A DNA stretch of 5,424 nucleotides from the NCBI GenBank assembly GCA_016763595.1, contig JAESTN010000264.1, forward strand, positions 1 to 5,424. Direction: 5' to 3'. Below, piece after piece: positions 1 through 5,386 of this stretch (position 1 is its first letter; each line of letters starts with the position of its first letter). The stretch comes from Flavobacteriaceae bacterium. Lineage in GTDB: Bacteria; Bacteroidota; Bacteroidia; Flavobacteriales; Flavobacteriaceae. The notes beneath the pieces are model-generated. The model was not told the origin of the DNA. It worked only from the letters and a program-made list of their open reading frames with translations, and did not search any database. The position numbers and the translations under genes were made by a program.

Positions 1-281
1 GATTCAGTTAACAATTCTTTTAAATTATTCTGAACAGGTCTGTAGGTAATATTTAAGGATGCTTTTAACTTGGGATATTGAATTTTTAACCAGTTCTTTT
101 TTTCATCTTTAACAACAGCAAATTCTGATACTTCAAAACTATATGGCCTACGTAGTTCTAACTTTTTATAACTATTTTTCGGATAGGTTAAACTTAAATA
201 TCCTTTGGGCTTGGGCAATACATCTTCATTACAAGATGTCAATATCAGTATTGAAATAAAAAGCAAAAAGTATTTACGCAT
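1..281 (-). CDS. gldD: GldD gliding-motility lipoprotein, N-terminal part (runs off the window)
   Basis: Reading the minus strand from ATG at 281-279 gives 93 intact codons before the window edge, so the C-terminus is missing. The product starts MRKYFLLFISILILTSC: two basic residues, a hydrophobic core and a lipobox L14-T15-S16-C17, so it should be a lipoprotein with Cys17 as the lipidated first mature residue. The mature part (a YPK segment near residue 34, then RRPYSFEVS and NWLKIQYPKLKASLNITYRP) fits the GldD family of Bacteroidota, known to be required for gliding in Flavobacterium johnsoniae. Its start overlaps the end of gldE by 8 nt, which suggests translational coupling. The start has A at -3, usual for this phylum. 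The family call rests on the lipoprotein signal, sequence flavour and position after gldE; the lipobox is seen directly. The residues after the Cys are Asn-Glu-Asp, which may matter for sorting. Confidence 0.88.
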   Translation of the reverse strand, partial: MRKYFLLFISILILTSCNEDVLPKPKGYLSLTYPKNSYKKLELRRPYSFEVSEFAVVKDEKKNWLKIQYPKLKASLNITYRPVQNNLKELLTE

Positions 282-1617
282 TGTTTCTGGTTACTTTAAC
301 TTGTTTGATCCGTTTTCTATCTAGGGCTTCTACTGTAAACGTATACATATGGAAATTTATTTCCTCACCCTTTTTAGGGAATTTTCCCGACACTTCAAGA
401 ATAAAACCAGCCAACGTCTCCGATTCTCCCTTTTCTTCTTCAAACAGAGCCTCATCTTCTACATCCAATACTCTACAGAAGTCTTTAATGGTGGTTTTAC
501 CATCAAAGACATAATTGTTTTCATCAAGTTTCGAATAGGACAAATCTTCATCATCAAACTCATCGTTTATATCTCCAACAATCTCTTCTATAACATCTTC
601 TAAAGTCACAATACCACTGGTTCCTCCATACTCATCAACAACGATGGCCAAATGATTTTTCTTTTCTTGAAACTCACTTAATAAATCATCTAGCTTTTTA
701 TTTTCTGGCACAAAAAATGGATCACGCAATAAATCTTGCCATTTAAACTTGGTCTTATCTAAATGTGCTAATAAATCTTTTGCGTATAAAACTCCAATAA
801 TATTATCAATAGATTCGTGATACACTGGGTTTCTTGAATAGCCGTTTTTCAAGATCATCTCCAACACATTTTTATAGCTTTCAGTATCAGACAGTGCAAA
901 AATATCTATCCGAGGTTTCATTATTTGAACTGTTTCTGTATTCCCGAATGTTACAATACCTTCTAAAATTTTTTTCTCTTCTTTTGTGGTCGTACCTTCT
1001 GAAGTTAACTCAAAAGCTTGAGACAGTTTTTCTACAGAAAAACTCGAGTTCTTCCCTCCTAATCTTTTCTCCACAATAGTTGTCAAACCTATTAATGGCC
1101 AGCTAAATAATGTTAAAATTGTATTTAAAAAATGGATTGGCTTAGACATCAATTTAGAGAACTTCAATGCGTTTCTAGTTGCATACACCTTGGGTAAAAC
1201 TTCTCCAAATAACAAGATTAAAAAGGTAACCATCACAATTTCGAATGTGAATTTCACCACATAAGTTGGAATTGCTATTACCCACCAATTAAAAGATAAA
1301 TCTTTGCCTTCAAAAAGCATTTCTCCTAATGCAGCAAATAATAAAACAATTAAAATATTGATGAAGTTATTTGTAATTAATATGGTTGCCAGTAACTTTT
1401 TCGGTTTTTGTAGCAACTTCACAACCAAACTATTTCCTTTTGTTTTGTTTGCTTGTTCGTCTAATTGTGTTTGGGAAAGGGAAAAGAAAGCGACTTCAGT
1501 TCCAGAAATTAATGCAGAGCAAATCAATAAAATGACAAGTACGATACTATTTATAGCAATTAGAAAATCAACTTTAAATGCCAATAGCAGAAATATAGAT
1601 ATGGGTTCTGGATCCAA
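274..1617 (-). CDS. gldE: GldE, CNNM/CorC-like membrane protein with CBS pair
   Basis: A 447-residue inner-membrane protein of the HlyC/CorC (DUF21-CBS-CorC_HlyC) architecture. Residues about 17-185 form the membrane domain, with hydrophobic segments near 18-40, 75-98, 111-137 and 157-182. It carries family-like motifs SGTEVAFFSL (38-47), TNNFIN (82-87) and GEVLPK (138-143). Two CBS motifs follow (about 230-285 and 295-350, with VVDEYGGTSGIVTLEDVIEEIVGD at 326-349), then a CorC_HlyC domain (about 360-443). CorC relatives are linked to Mg2+/Co2+ handling. In F. johnsoniae the gene beside gldD is named gldE and is tied genetically to gliding, but its biochemical job is not settled. It lies 17 nt after ssb and overlaps gldD by 8 nt. 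The start is TTG (plus-strand CAA at 1615-1617): an in-frame TAA lies two codons upstream (1621-1623), and no in-frame ATG occurs before residue 100. The start lacks the A at -3 seen for its neighbours. Confidence 0.92.
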   Translation of the reverse strand: MDPEPISIFLLLAFKVDFLIAINSIVLVILLICSALISGTEVAFFSLSQTQLDEQANKTKGNSLVVKLLQKPKKLLATILITNNFINILIVLLFAALGEMLFEGKDLSFNWWVIAIPTYVVKFTFEIVMVTFLILLFGEVLPKVYATRNALKFSKLMSKPIHFLNTILTLFSWPLIGLTTIVEKRLGGKNSSFSVEKLSQAFELTSEGTTTKEEKKILEGIVTFGNTETVQIMKPRIDIFALSDTESYKNVLEMILKNGYSRNPVYHESIDNIIGVLYAKDLLAHLDKTKFKWQDLLRDPFFVPENKKLDDLLSEFQEKKNHLAIVVDEYGGTSGIVTLEDVIEEIVGDINDEFDDEDLSYSKLDENNYVFDGKTTIKDFCRVLDVEDEALFEEEKGESETLAGFILEVSGKFPKKGEEINFHMYTFTVEALDRKRIKQVKVTRNNA

Positions 1618-1634
1618 GAGTTACTAGTTTTATT

Positions 1635-2054
1635 TTAAAATGGTAAATCGTCGTTTTCTTCAGTTGGCTTGTTTGTTGCTGGCTGATTCACAACTGGTGC
1701 CCCTGGTTTAACTGTTTCTTTTTTTGTGGTTAAAAAGGTCATGTCCACAACATGAATTTCGGTTGCATATCTTTTTTGTCCTTCTTGCTCCCATTGACGT
1801 GTTTTAATTCGCCCTTCACAATACACTTTATCTCCTTTTGATAGGTATTTTTCACAAATCTCTGCCAACTTGTTTCTTACAACAACATTATGCCATTCTG
1901 TATTTATTACCTTTTCTCCTGTTTGCTTATTTGTGTACGATTCATTGGTTGCAATTGGAAATCTTCCAATAGAATTCCCGCCGTCAAAATAATGCATTTT
2001 TACCTCGTCTCCTAAATGCCCAATAAGCATTACTTTATTTAATGTTCCTGCCAT
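1635..2054 (-). CDS. ssb: Single-stranded DNA-binding protein SSB
   Basis: A 139-residue SSB. The OB-fold covers roughly residues 3-108, opening with TLNKVMLIGHLGDEV and including TEWHNVVV (52-59) and the GDKVYCEGRIKTRQW segment (74-88). Trp54 and Trp88 fall at the same numbers as the ssDNA-stacking tryptophans of E. coli SSB. A short Pro/Thr/Asn-rich linker of about 25 residues leads to the acidic tip DDLPF (135-139), the conserved SSB C-terminal peptide that recruits replication and repair partners. The whole protein is short compared with E. coli SSB (about 178 aa) because the linker is short. It protects ssDNA in replication, recombination and repair. It lies 30 nt after mutY and 17 nt before gldE on the same strand. 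The ATG has A at -3 and no Shine-Dalgarno sequence. A -7 promoter element in the upstream junction may give it its own transcript. Confidence 0.96.
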   Translation of the reverse strand: MAGTLNKVMLIGHLGDEVKMHYFDGGNSIGRFPIATNESYTNKQTGEKVINTEWHNVVVRNKLAEICEKYLSKGDKVYCEGRIKTRQWEQEGQKRYATEIHVVDMTFLTTKKETVKPGAPVVNQPATNKPTEENDDLPF

Positions 2055-2076
2055 AATAAAAATCCATTGTATCTAT

Positions 2077-2084
2077 CAAATGTA
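2077..2084 (-). promoter_or_regulatory. Candidate -7 element of an internal ssb-gldE-gldD promoter
   Basis: Read on the minus strand this is TACATTTG, a full match to the flavobacterial -7 consensus TAnnTTTG. It sits immediately after the mutY stop codon (2087-2085), and the implied transcript start is about 15 nt before the ssb ATG. I see no TTG at the usual -33 distance, so only half the promoter is supported. Such elements also arise by chance in AT-rich DNA; the placement is what makes it worth listing. Confidence 0.4.
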
Positions 2085-3137
2085 CTAAAAATATCCATTT
2101 AAAGGATTGAAGTTTTTTAAAAAATTAGCAATCAAAATAGGTGTTGGATAATTTTCTATGTGGCTCCATGGAATCGTGTTTTCTTTAAGCGCATCAACCT
2201 TTACAATCCAAAACTTGGTATATAAATGCTGGTGTGAAAGCTTATGAATAATTTCTTTTTCGTTAAATGAAGAAACTTCAATGGGTAATTTCACCAAATC
2301 TACGAACTCAGCATGTGTTTCTAAGACATCCATATTGATGCTTTTTTCTGTTTCTATTAACGGAAACTGAAACAATCCTTGCCAAATACCTTTTCCTTTT
2401 CTTTCCGAGAATTGTGTTTTATTGTCATCCGAAATAAACACTACATAATTAAAAAAACGCTTCTTTACTTTTACCTTCTTCTCTTTCACTGGCAGCGCTT
2501 TAATTGTTTTCTCTTTTAAGGCAATACAGCTCTCATTCAATGGGCACGTTTCACACAATGGGTTTTGCGGTTTGCAGTGCAATGCCCCAAAATCCATGAT
2601 TGCTTGATTGTGAGTTCCTGGCTGGGATGTATCTATTAATGTTTGCGCCAATTCTTTAAATTCTTTAATTCCTTTGGACGAATTTATGGCGGTATCAATT
2701 CCAAAATATCGGGCCAATACTCGATACACATTTCCATCTACTACAGCAGCATCTTCATTAAAACAAATAGACGCTATTGCTGAAGCAGTATAATCACCTA
2801 CACCTTTCAGTTTTTTTATGTCAGAATAGCTATTTGGAAATATTCCATTTAACTCATTTGCAATAAATTTCGCAGAGAAATGCAAATTGCGTGCTCTCGA
2901 ATAATACCCCAAACCTTGCCATAGTTTTAAGACCTTAGATTCACTGGCATTTGCCAGATCAAATACCGTTGGAAACTCCTTTGTAAAGGTTACATAATAA
3001 GACAAACCTTGATTCACTCTTGTTTGCTGTAACATGATTTCTGACAGCCAAATAAAGTATGGGTTCTTGGTTTTACGCCAGGGCAAATCCCTTTCGTTTT
3101 GTAAATACCAGTAAATTAATTGTTTAGAAAAGTTCAT
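2085..3137 (-). CDS. mutY: A/G-specific adenine glycosylase MutY
   Basis: A 350-residue MutY, the usual length. It removes adenine mispaired with 8-oxoguanine in the GO oxidative-damage pathway. The N-terminal HhH-GPD domain has SEIMLQQTRV with the catalytic Glu33, the helix-hairpin-helix LKGVGDYTAS (110-119), and the catalytic Asp134 in VVDGNVYRV. A 4Fe-4S cluster is encoded by C188-X6-C195-X2-C198-X5-C204, the exact family spacing. The C-terminal NUDIX-like domain (about 228-345), which recognises 8-oxoguanine, contains GIWQGLFQFP (250-259) and the LSHQH loop (300-304), equivalent to the FSH loop of characterised MutY enzymes. All catalytic and cluster residues are present, so the gene should be functional. 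It is the first gene of the minus-strand unit, divergent from hup, with ssb 30 nt downstream. The ATG is preceded by AAA, and the stop is TAG. Confidence 0.97.
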   Translation of the reverse strand: MNFSKQLIYWYLQNERDLPWRKTKNPYFIWLSEIMLQQTRVNQGLSYYVTFTKEFPTVFDLANASESKVLKLWQGLGYYSRARNLHFSAKFIANELNGIFPNSYSDIKKLKGVGDYTASAIASICFNEDAAVVDGNVYRVLARYFGIDTAINSSKGIKEFKELAQTLIDTSQPGTHNQAIMDFGALHCKPQNPLCETCPLNESCIALKEKTIKALPVKEKKVKVKKRFFNYVVFISDDNKTQFSERKGKGIWQGLFQFPLIETEKSINMDVLETHAEFVDLVKLPIEVSSFNEKEIIHKLSHQHLYTKFWIVKVDALKENTIPWSHIENYPTPILIANFLKNFNPLNGYF

Positions 3138-3198
3138 TTTAAAATAAGTTACGCGAAATTACATCATAAAATTCATATAATTTTAATGGATTAAGTTT

Positions 3199-3226
3199 TT
3201 GGAATAGATTAATTATCATATATTTG
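3199..3226 (+). promoter_or_regulatory. hup promoter, flavobacterial TTG-N17-TAnnTTTG type
   Basis: TTG at 3199-3201 and TATATTTG at 3219-3226 are separated by 17 nt. This matches the promoter consensus of the Bacteroidota primary sigma factor (TTG, 17-23 nt, TAnnTTTG) in both elements. The start site should lie around 3231-3235, giving a leader of about 34 nt that is nearly all A and T with a few C. The leader has no Shine-Dalgarno sequence, as expected for highly translated flavobacterial genes. Confidence 0.82.
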
Positions 3227-3245
3227 CACCCTTAAAATTAAAAAA

Positions 3246-3261
3246 CAAACATACAAATATA
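3246..3261 (-). promoter_or_regulatory. Two candidate minus-strand -7 elements for mutY inside the hup leader
   Basis: On the minus strand, 3261-3254 reads TATATTTG and 3253-3246 reads TATGTTTG, both full matches to TAnnTTTG. The second has TCG (TTG expected) 17 nt upstream, at 3273-3271. Either would give mutY a leader of about 100 nt and place its promoter over the hup leader and start codon. A third, poorer site (TAATTTCG, 3161-3154) lies nearer mutY. The leader is A-rich, so chance matches are likely; this is a lead only. Confidence 0.28.
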
Positions 3262-3266
3262 TTAAC

Positions 3267-3557
3267 ATGACGAAAGCAGATATCGTATCAAAAATTTCAG
3301 ATAAGTCAGGAATTGAAAAGGCAGATGTTTTAGCAACAGTTGAAGCATTCATGACTGAGGTAAAAGACGCATTAGAGAACGGAGACAACGTATATTTAAG
3401 AGGTTTTGGTAGCTTTATTATCAAAACAAGAGCAGAAAAAACTGGTAGAAATATTTCTAAGAATACAACTATCAAGATTCCTTCGCATAATATCCCAGCT
3501 TTTAAACCAGCGAAGACATTTACTGAAGGAGTGAAAAACAATGTATTAGTAAAATAA
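3267..3557 (+). CDS. hup: HU family DNA-binding nucleoid protein
   Basis: A 96-residue HU/IHF-family protein, slightly longer than the usual 90. It would act as a dimer that bends and compacts DNA. Residues 1-45 are the helical dimerisation part (MTKADIVSKISDKSGIEKAD). RGFGSF (45-50) is the conserved turn into the beta-saddle. TGRNISKN (59-66) is the DNA-contacting arm tip, and IPAFKPAKTF (76-85) returns to the body and final helix. In the classical arm tip GRNP the proline wedges into DNA; here Ile63 replaces it. From memory this is common among Bacteroidota HU proteins, so it is probably a lineage trait and not damage. The gene has the best promoter in the window, an A-rich leader and A at -3, all consistent with high expression. 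The 29-codon basic gene begins 45 nt after the stop on the same strand. Confidence 0.96.
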   Translation: MTKADIVSKISDKSGIEKADVLATVEAFMTEVKDALENGDNVYLRGFGSFIIKTRAEKTGRNISKNTTIKIPSHNIPAFKPAKTFTEGVKNNVLVK

Positions 3558-3570
3558 TAAAAGTATTAAC

Positions 3571-3587
3571 AAACCTTAATTGGTTTT
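3571..3587 (+). other. Weak hairpin with short T run between hup and the small basic gene
   Basis: AAACC (3571-3575) pairs with GGTTT (3582-3586) across a 6-nt loop, followed by one further T and then A residues. With only two G-C pairs and a minimal T run it is too weak to be called an efficient terminator. It could be a partial attenuator or hup 3'-end stabiliser, leaving read-through to the small gene. I see no TAnnTTTG promoter in this 45-nt gap, which favours co-transcription of the small gene with hup. Confidence 0.35.
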
Positions 3588-3602
3588 AAAAACAATCTAA
3601 TT

Positions 3603-3692
3603 ATGCCAAGCGGTAAAAAAAGAAAGAGAGCAAAAATCTCTACACACAAACGTAAGAAAAGAGCAAGAGCAAACAGACATAAGAAAAAGTAA
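3603..3692 (+). CDS. 29-residue, extremely basic conserved small protein (probably RNA- or ribosome-associated)
   Basis: ATG at 3603 opens 29 codons ending in TAA. The product begins MPSGKKRKRAKISTHKRKKR and ends NRHKKK. It contains 10 Lys, 6 Arg and 2 His, with no acidic residue. Such composition in so short a chain is typical of tiny ribosomal proteins that thread through rRNA, but no catalytic or fold motif can be read from it. I recall near-identical small peptides in other Bacteroidota, usually unnamed. It does not resemble the Thx sequence (MGKGDRRT type). A ribosomal role, perhaps as bL38 (described from the F. johnsoniae ribosome structure) or another small subunit, is an inference I cannot test here. 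Support for its being a real gene: A at -3, placement between hup and rng on the same strand, and a terminator-like hairpin starting exactly at its last codons. Confidence 0.8.
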   Translation: MPSGKKRKRAKISTHKRKKRARANRHKKK

Positions 3693-3711
3693 GCATTCGC
3701 TTACTTTTTCT
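3682..3711 (+). terminator. Terminator-like hairpin overlapping the end of the small basic gene
   Basis: A perfect 13-bp inverted repeat (3682-3694 with 3699-3711) closes on the 4-nt loop ATTC. The inner core AGTAAGC/GCTTACT is flanked by an A tract on the left and T5-C-T on the right, which is the A-tract, stem, U-tract layout of an intrinsic terminator. The left arm covers the final Lys codons and the TAA stop, so the poly-Lys end and the terminator use the same bases. Only three G-C pairs sit in the core, so termination may be partial and let RNA polymerase through to rng. Confidence 0.72.
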
Positions 3712-3833
3712 ATGTTGCTATAAAAGCTACAACGTTCATTGACAAGAAGTTTAAACACTTCATACAGGCAAAACCCTGTAACATTATTTTAATCCATCTA
3801 CACAATTAAGTGTAGTATAAAACCATTTTCAGA
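3693..3833 (+). promoter_or_regulatory. Structured leader region upstream of rng with serial small stem-loops
   Basis: These 141 nt between the small gene and rng hold no gene. After the terminator-like hairpin come four short inverted repeats. GTTG(c)TA pairs with TACAAC (3714-3733, one bulge). GAAGT/ACTTC lies at 3746-3761, TACAGG/CCTGTA at 3763-3780 and CTACAC/GTGTAG at 3798-3815; these last three are perfect and each has a 6-nt loop. There is no TAnnTTTG promoter. A TTGACA at 3739-3744 lacks a convincing partner. rng may therefore depend on read-through or an unrecognised promoter. Leader hairpins are known to mediate autoregulation of E. coli rne; a similar role here is inference. Confidence 0.45.
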
Positions 3834-5366
3834 ATGAAAACAGAATTAATTATTCGTTCAAATTCTTCTGATATTGATTTTGCCTTACTAAGAGATGGTA
3901 AACTTATAGAGTTAAATAAAGAGACAAACGATAACAAGTTTTCTGTTGGCGATATTTTTATTGCTAAAATCGGAAAAGTATTATCGGGCTTAAACGCTGC
4001 ATTTGTAAATGTTGGTTATCCAAAAGATGGCTTTTTACATTATCATGATTTAGGCGCACAGGTAAACTCTTTATCAAAATTCCTTAAGAAAGTAAGCACA
4101 GGTAATTATAAAGAATACACTTTAAAAAATTTCGGCTTTGAGAAAGATATACACAAAGACGGAAGCATTAATGATGTCCTAAAAACAGGGCAAAACACAT
4201 TAGTACAAATTGTAAAAGAACCTATTTCTACCAAAGGACCACGTATTAGTTCTGAGCTTTCAATAGCTGGTAGATATTTAGTTTTAGTTCCTTTTTCAAA
4301 CAGAGTTTCGGTGTCTCAGAAAATAGCAGACCCGAAAGAAAAAGAACGATTGAAAAGATTAGCCCAAAGCATCAAACCAAAAGGTTTTGGTGTGATACTA
4401 AGAACTGTTGCTCAAGATAAAAAAGTAGCAGAATTAGACAGGGATTTACAAAACTCTTTAGAACGTTGGGAGAAAATGTGTAAAAGCATTGCCAATACAA
4501 ATACCCCAACTAAAATATTGAGTGAGTTAAACAGAGCATCTTCTATTTTAAGAGATGTAATGAATGATTCTTTTACAAACATTGTAACAAACGATGCGTC
4601 TTTATTTCAAGAAATAAAAGACTACTTACAAGAAATTTACCCAGAAAAGGTAAACATCGTTAAGCTACACGATTCTAAAATTCCAATATTTGAGAAGTAT
4701 GGTATTGAACGCCAAATAAAAACTTCTTTTGGTAAAACCACCTCTATGAGCAAAGGTGCCTATTTGGTTATTGAACATACCGAAGCACTGCATGTTATAG
4801 ATGTAAATAGTGGAAACCGATCTAACAGAGCAAACTCTCAAGAGGATACTGCTCTAGAAGTAAACTTAATTGCTGCAAAAGAAATTGCTAGGCAGTTACA
4901 GTTAAGAGATATGGGCGGTATTATTGTAGTAGATTTTATTGATATGCAAAGTGCAGAAAACAGACAAAAACTCTATCAATACTTAAAAGAGGAAATGTCT
5001 TTTGACAGAACAAAGCATAAAATTTTACCTCCAAGTAAATTTGGGTTGGTACAAATAACACGTCAAAGAGTACGACCAGAATTAAACATTAAAACAAGAG
5101 AGCCGAATCCAAATAAAGATGGAGAAGTTGAAGCTCCTATTGTTTTAATTGATAAGATTGAAAATGAATTAGAAAGAATTATATCTAGCGGGAAAAACTA
5201 TAAAAAGATTACGTTAAACACGCATCCATTTATAGCCGCGTACCTTACCAAAGGTGTTTCTTCTATCCGTTTTAAATGGTTTATTAAATACAAAAAGTGG
5301 ATTGATATATTACCTAGAGATGCTTACCAATACTTGCAATATAAATTTTATAAAAAAAGCAAGTAA
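3834..5366 (+). CDS. rng: Ribonuclease E/G family endoribonuclease
   Basis: A 510-residue cytoplasmic endoribonuclease that cleaves single-stranded RNA, likely in rRNA maturation and mRNA turnover. The S1 RNA-binding domain (about 36-130) has VGDIFIAKIGKVLSGLNAAFVNVG and a lineage insertion near 75-115. The 5'-sensor/RNase H-like part follows, with SSELSIAGRYLVLVP (139-153). The catalytic DNase I-like domain has VIDVNSG (Asp323, Asn325) and VVDFIDM (Asp367), matching the metal-binding Asp303, Asn305 and Asp346 of E. coli RNase E. The stretch after the catalytic domain (NIKTREPNPNKDGEVEAP, 418-435) is where E. coli enzymes carry the CPxC zinc link. No cysteine is present there, and the protein has a single Cys (216). 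The length resembles E. coli RNase G (489 aa), without the RNase E degradosome scaffold, so rng is the better symbol. The ATG at 3834 has A at -3 and the product opens MKTELIIRS, like family N-termini. Confidence 0.95.
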   Translation: MKTELIIRSNSSDIDFALLRDGKLIELNKETNDNKFSVGDIFIAKIGKVLSGLNAAFVNVGYPKDGFLHYHDLGAQVNSLSKFLKKVSTGNYKEYTLKNFGFEKDIHKDGSINDVLKTGQNTLVQIVKEPISTKGPRISSELSIAGRYLVLVPFSNRVSVSQKIADPKEKERLKRLAQSIKPKGFGVILRTVAQDKKVAELDRDLQNSLERWEKMCKSIANTNTPTKILSELNRASSILRDVMNDSFTNIVTNDASLFQEIKDYLQEIYPEKVNIVKLHDSKIPIFEKYGIERQIKTSFGKTTSMSKGAYLVIEHTEALHVIDVNSGNRSNRANSQEDTALEVNLIAAKEIARQLQLRDMGGIIVVDFIDMQSAENRQKLYQYLKEEMSFDRTKHKILPPSKFGLVQITRQRVRPELNIKTREPNPNKDGEVEAPIVLIDKIENELERIISSGKNYKKITLNTHPFIAAYLTKGVSSIRFKWFIKYKKWIDILPRDAYQYLQYKFYKKSK

Positions 5367-5376
5367 GGCATTACTT
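5361..5376 (+). other. Small hairpin over the rng stop codon
   Basis: AAGTAA (5361-5366) pairs with TTACTT (5371-5376) around the loop GGCA, placing the last Lys codon and the TAA stop in the left arm. The stem has one G-C pair at each end and is weak alone. It lies 10 nt before the strong terminator and recalls the AAGTAAG stem at the end of the small basic gene. It may be fortuitous. Confidence 0.3.
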
Positions 5377-5386
5377 TTATCGAAAT

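Noticed and set aside
281..1627. Several plus-strand open frames of 77-107 codons within the gldE region
   Set aside because: All are antisense to gldE, which has full CNNM/CBS/CorC motifs. The compositions look like reverse-complement shadows and none has a promoter of the local type.
3209..3541. 110-codon minus-strand open frame opposite hup
   Set aside because: It lies antisense to a clear HU gene and across its promoter, needs a TTG start, and its hydrophobic product shows no recognisable family. It is a shadow of the HU codons.
3603..3692. Small basic gene as ribosomal protein Thx
   Set aside because: The sequence lacks the GKGDRRT-like start and the Gly/Tyr/Trp pattern of Thx, so that name is not supported.
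3702..3709. TACTTTTT, one mismatch from the TAnnTTTG -7 consensus
   Set aside because: It lies inside the right arm and U tract of the terminator-like hairpin, and I see no TTG at a suitable distance upstream, so it is better explained as terminator sequence.
3739..3744. TTGACA resembling a sigma-70 -35 box before rng
   Set aside because: The sequence 17-19 nt downstream (around ATACAGG) matches neither TATAAT nor the flavobacterial TAnnTTTG, so it was not called a promoter.
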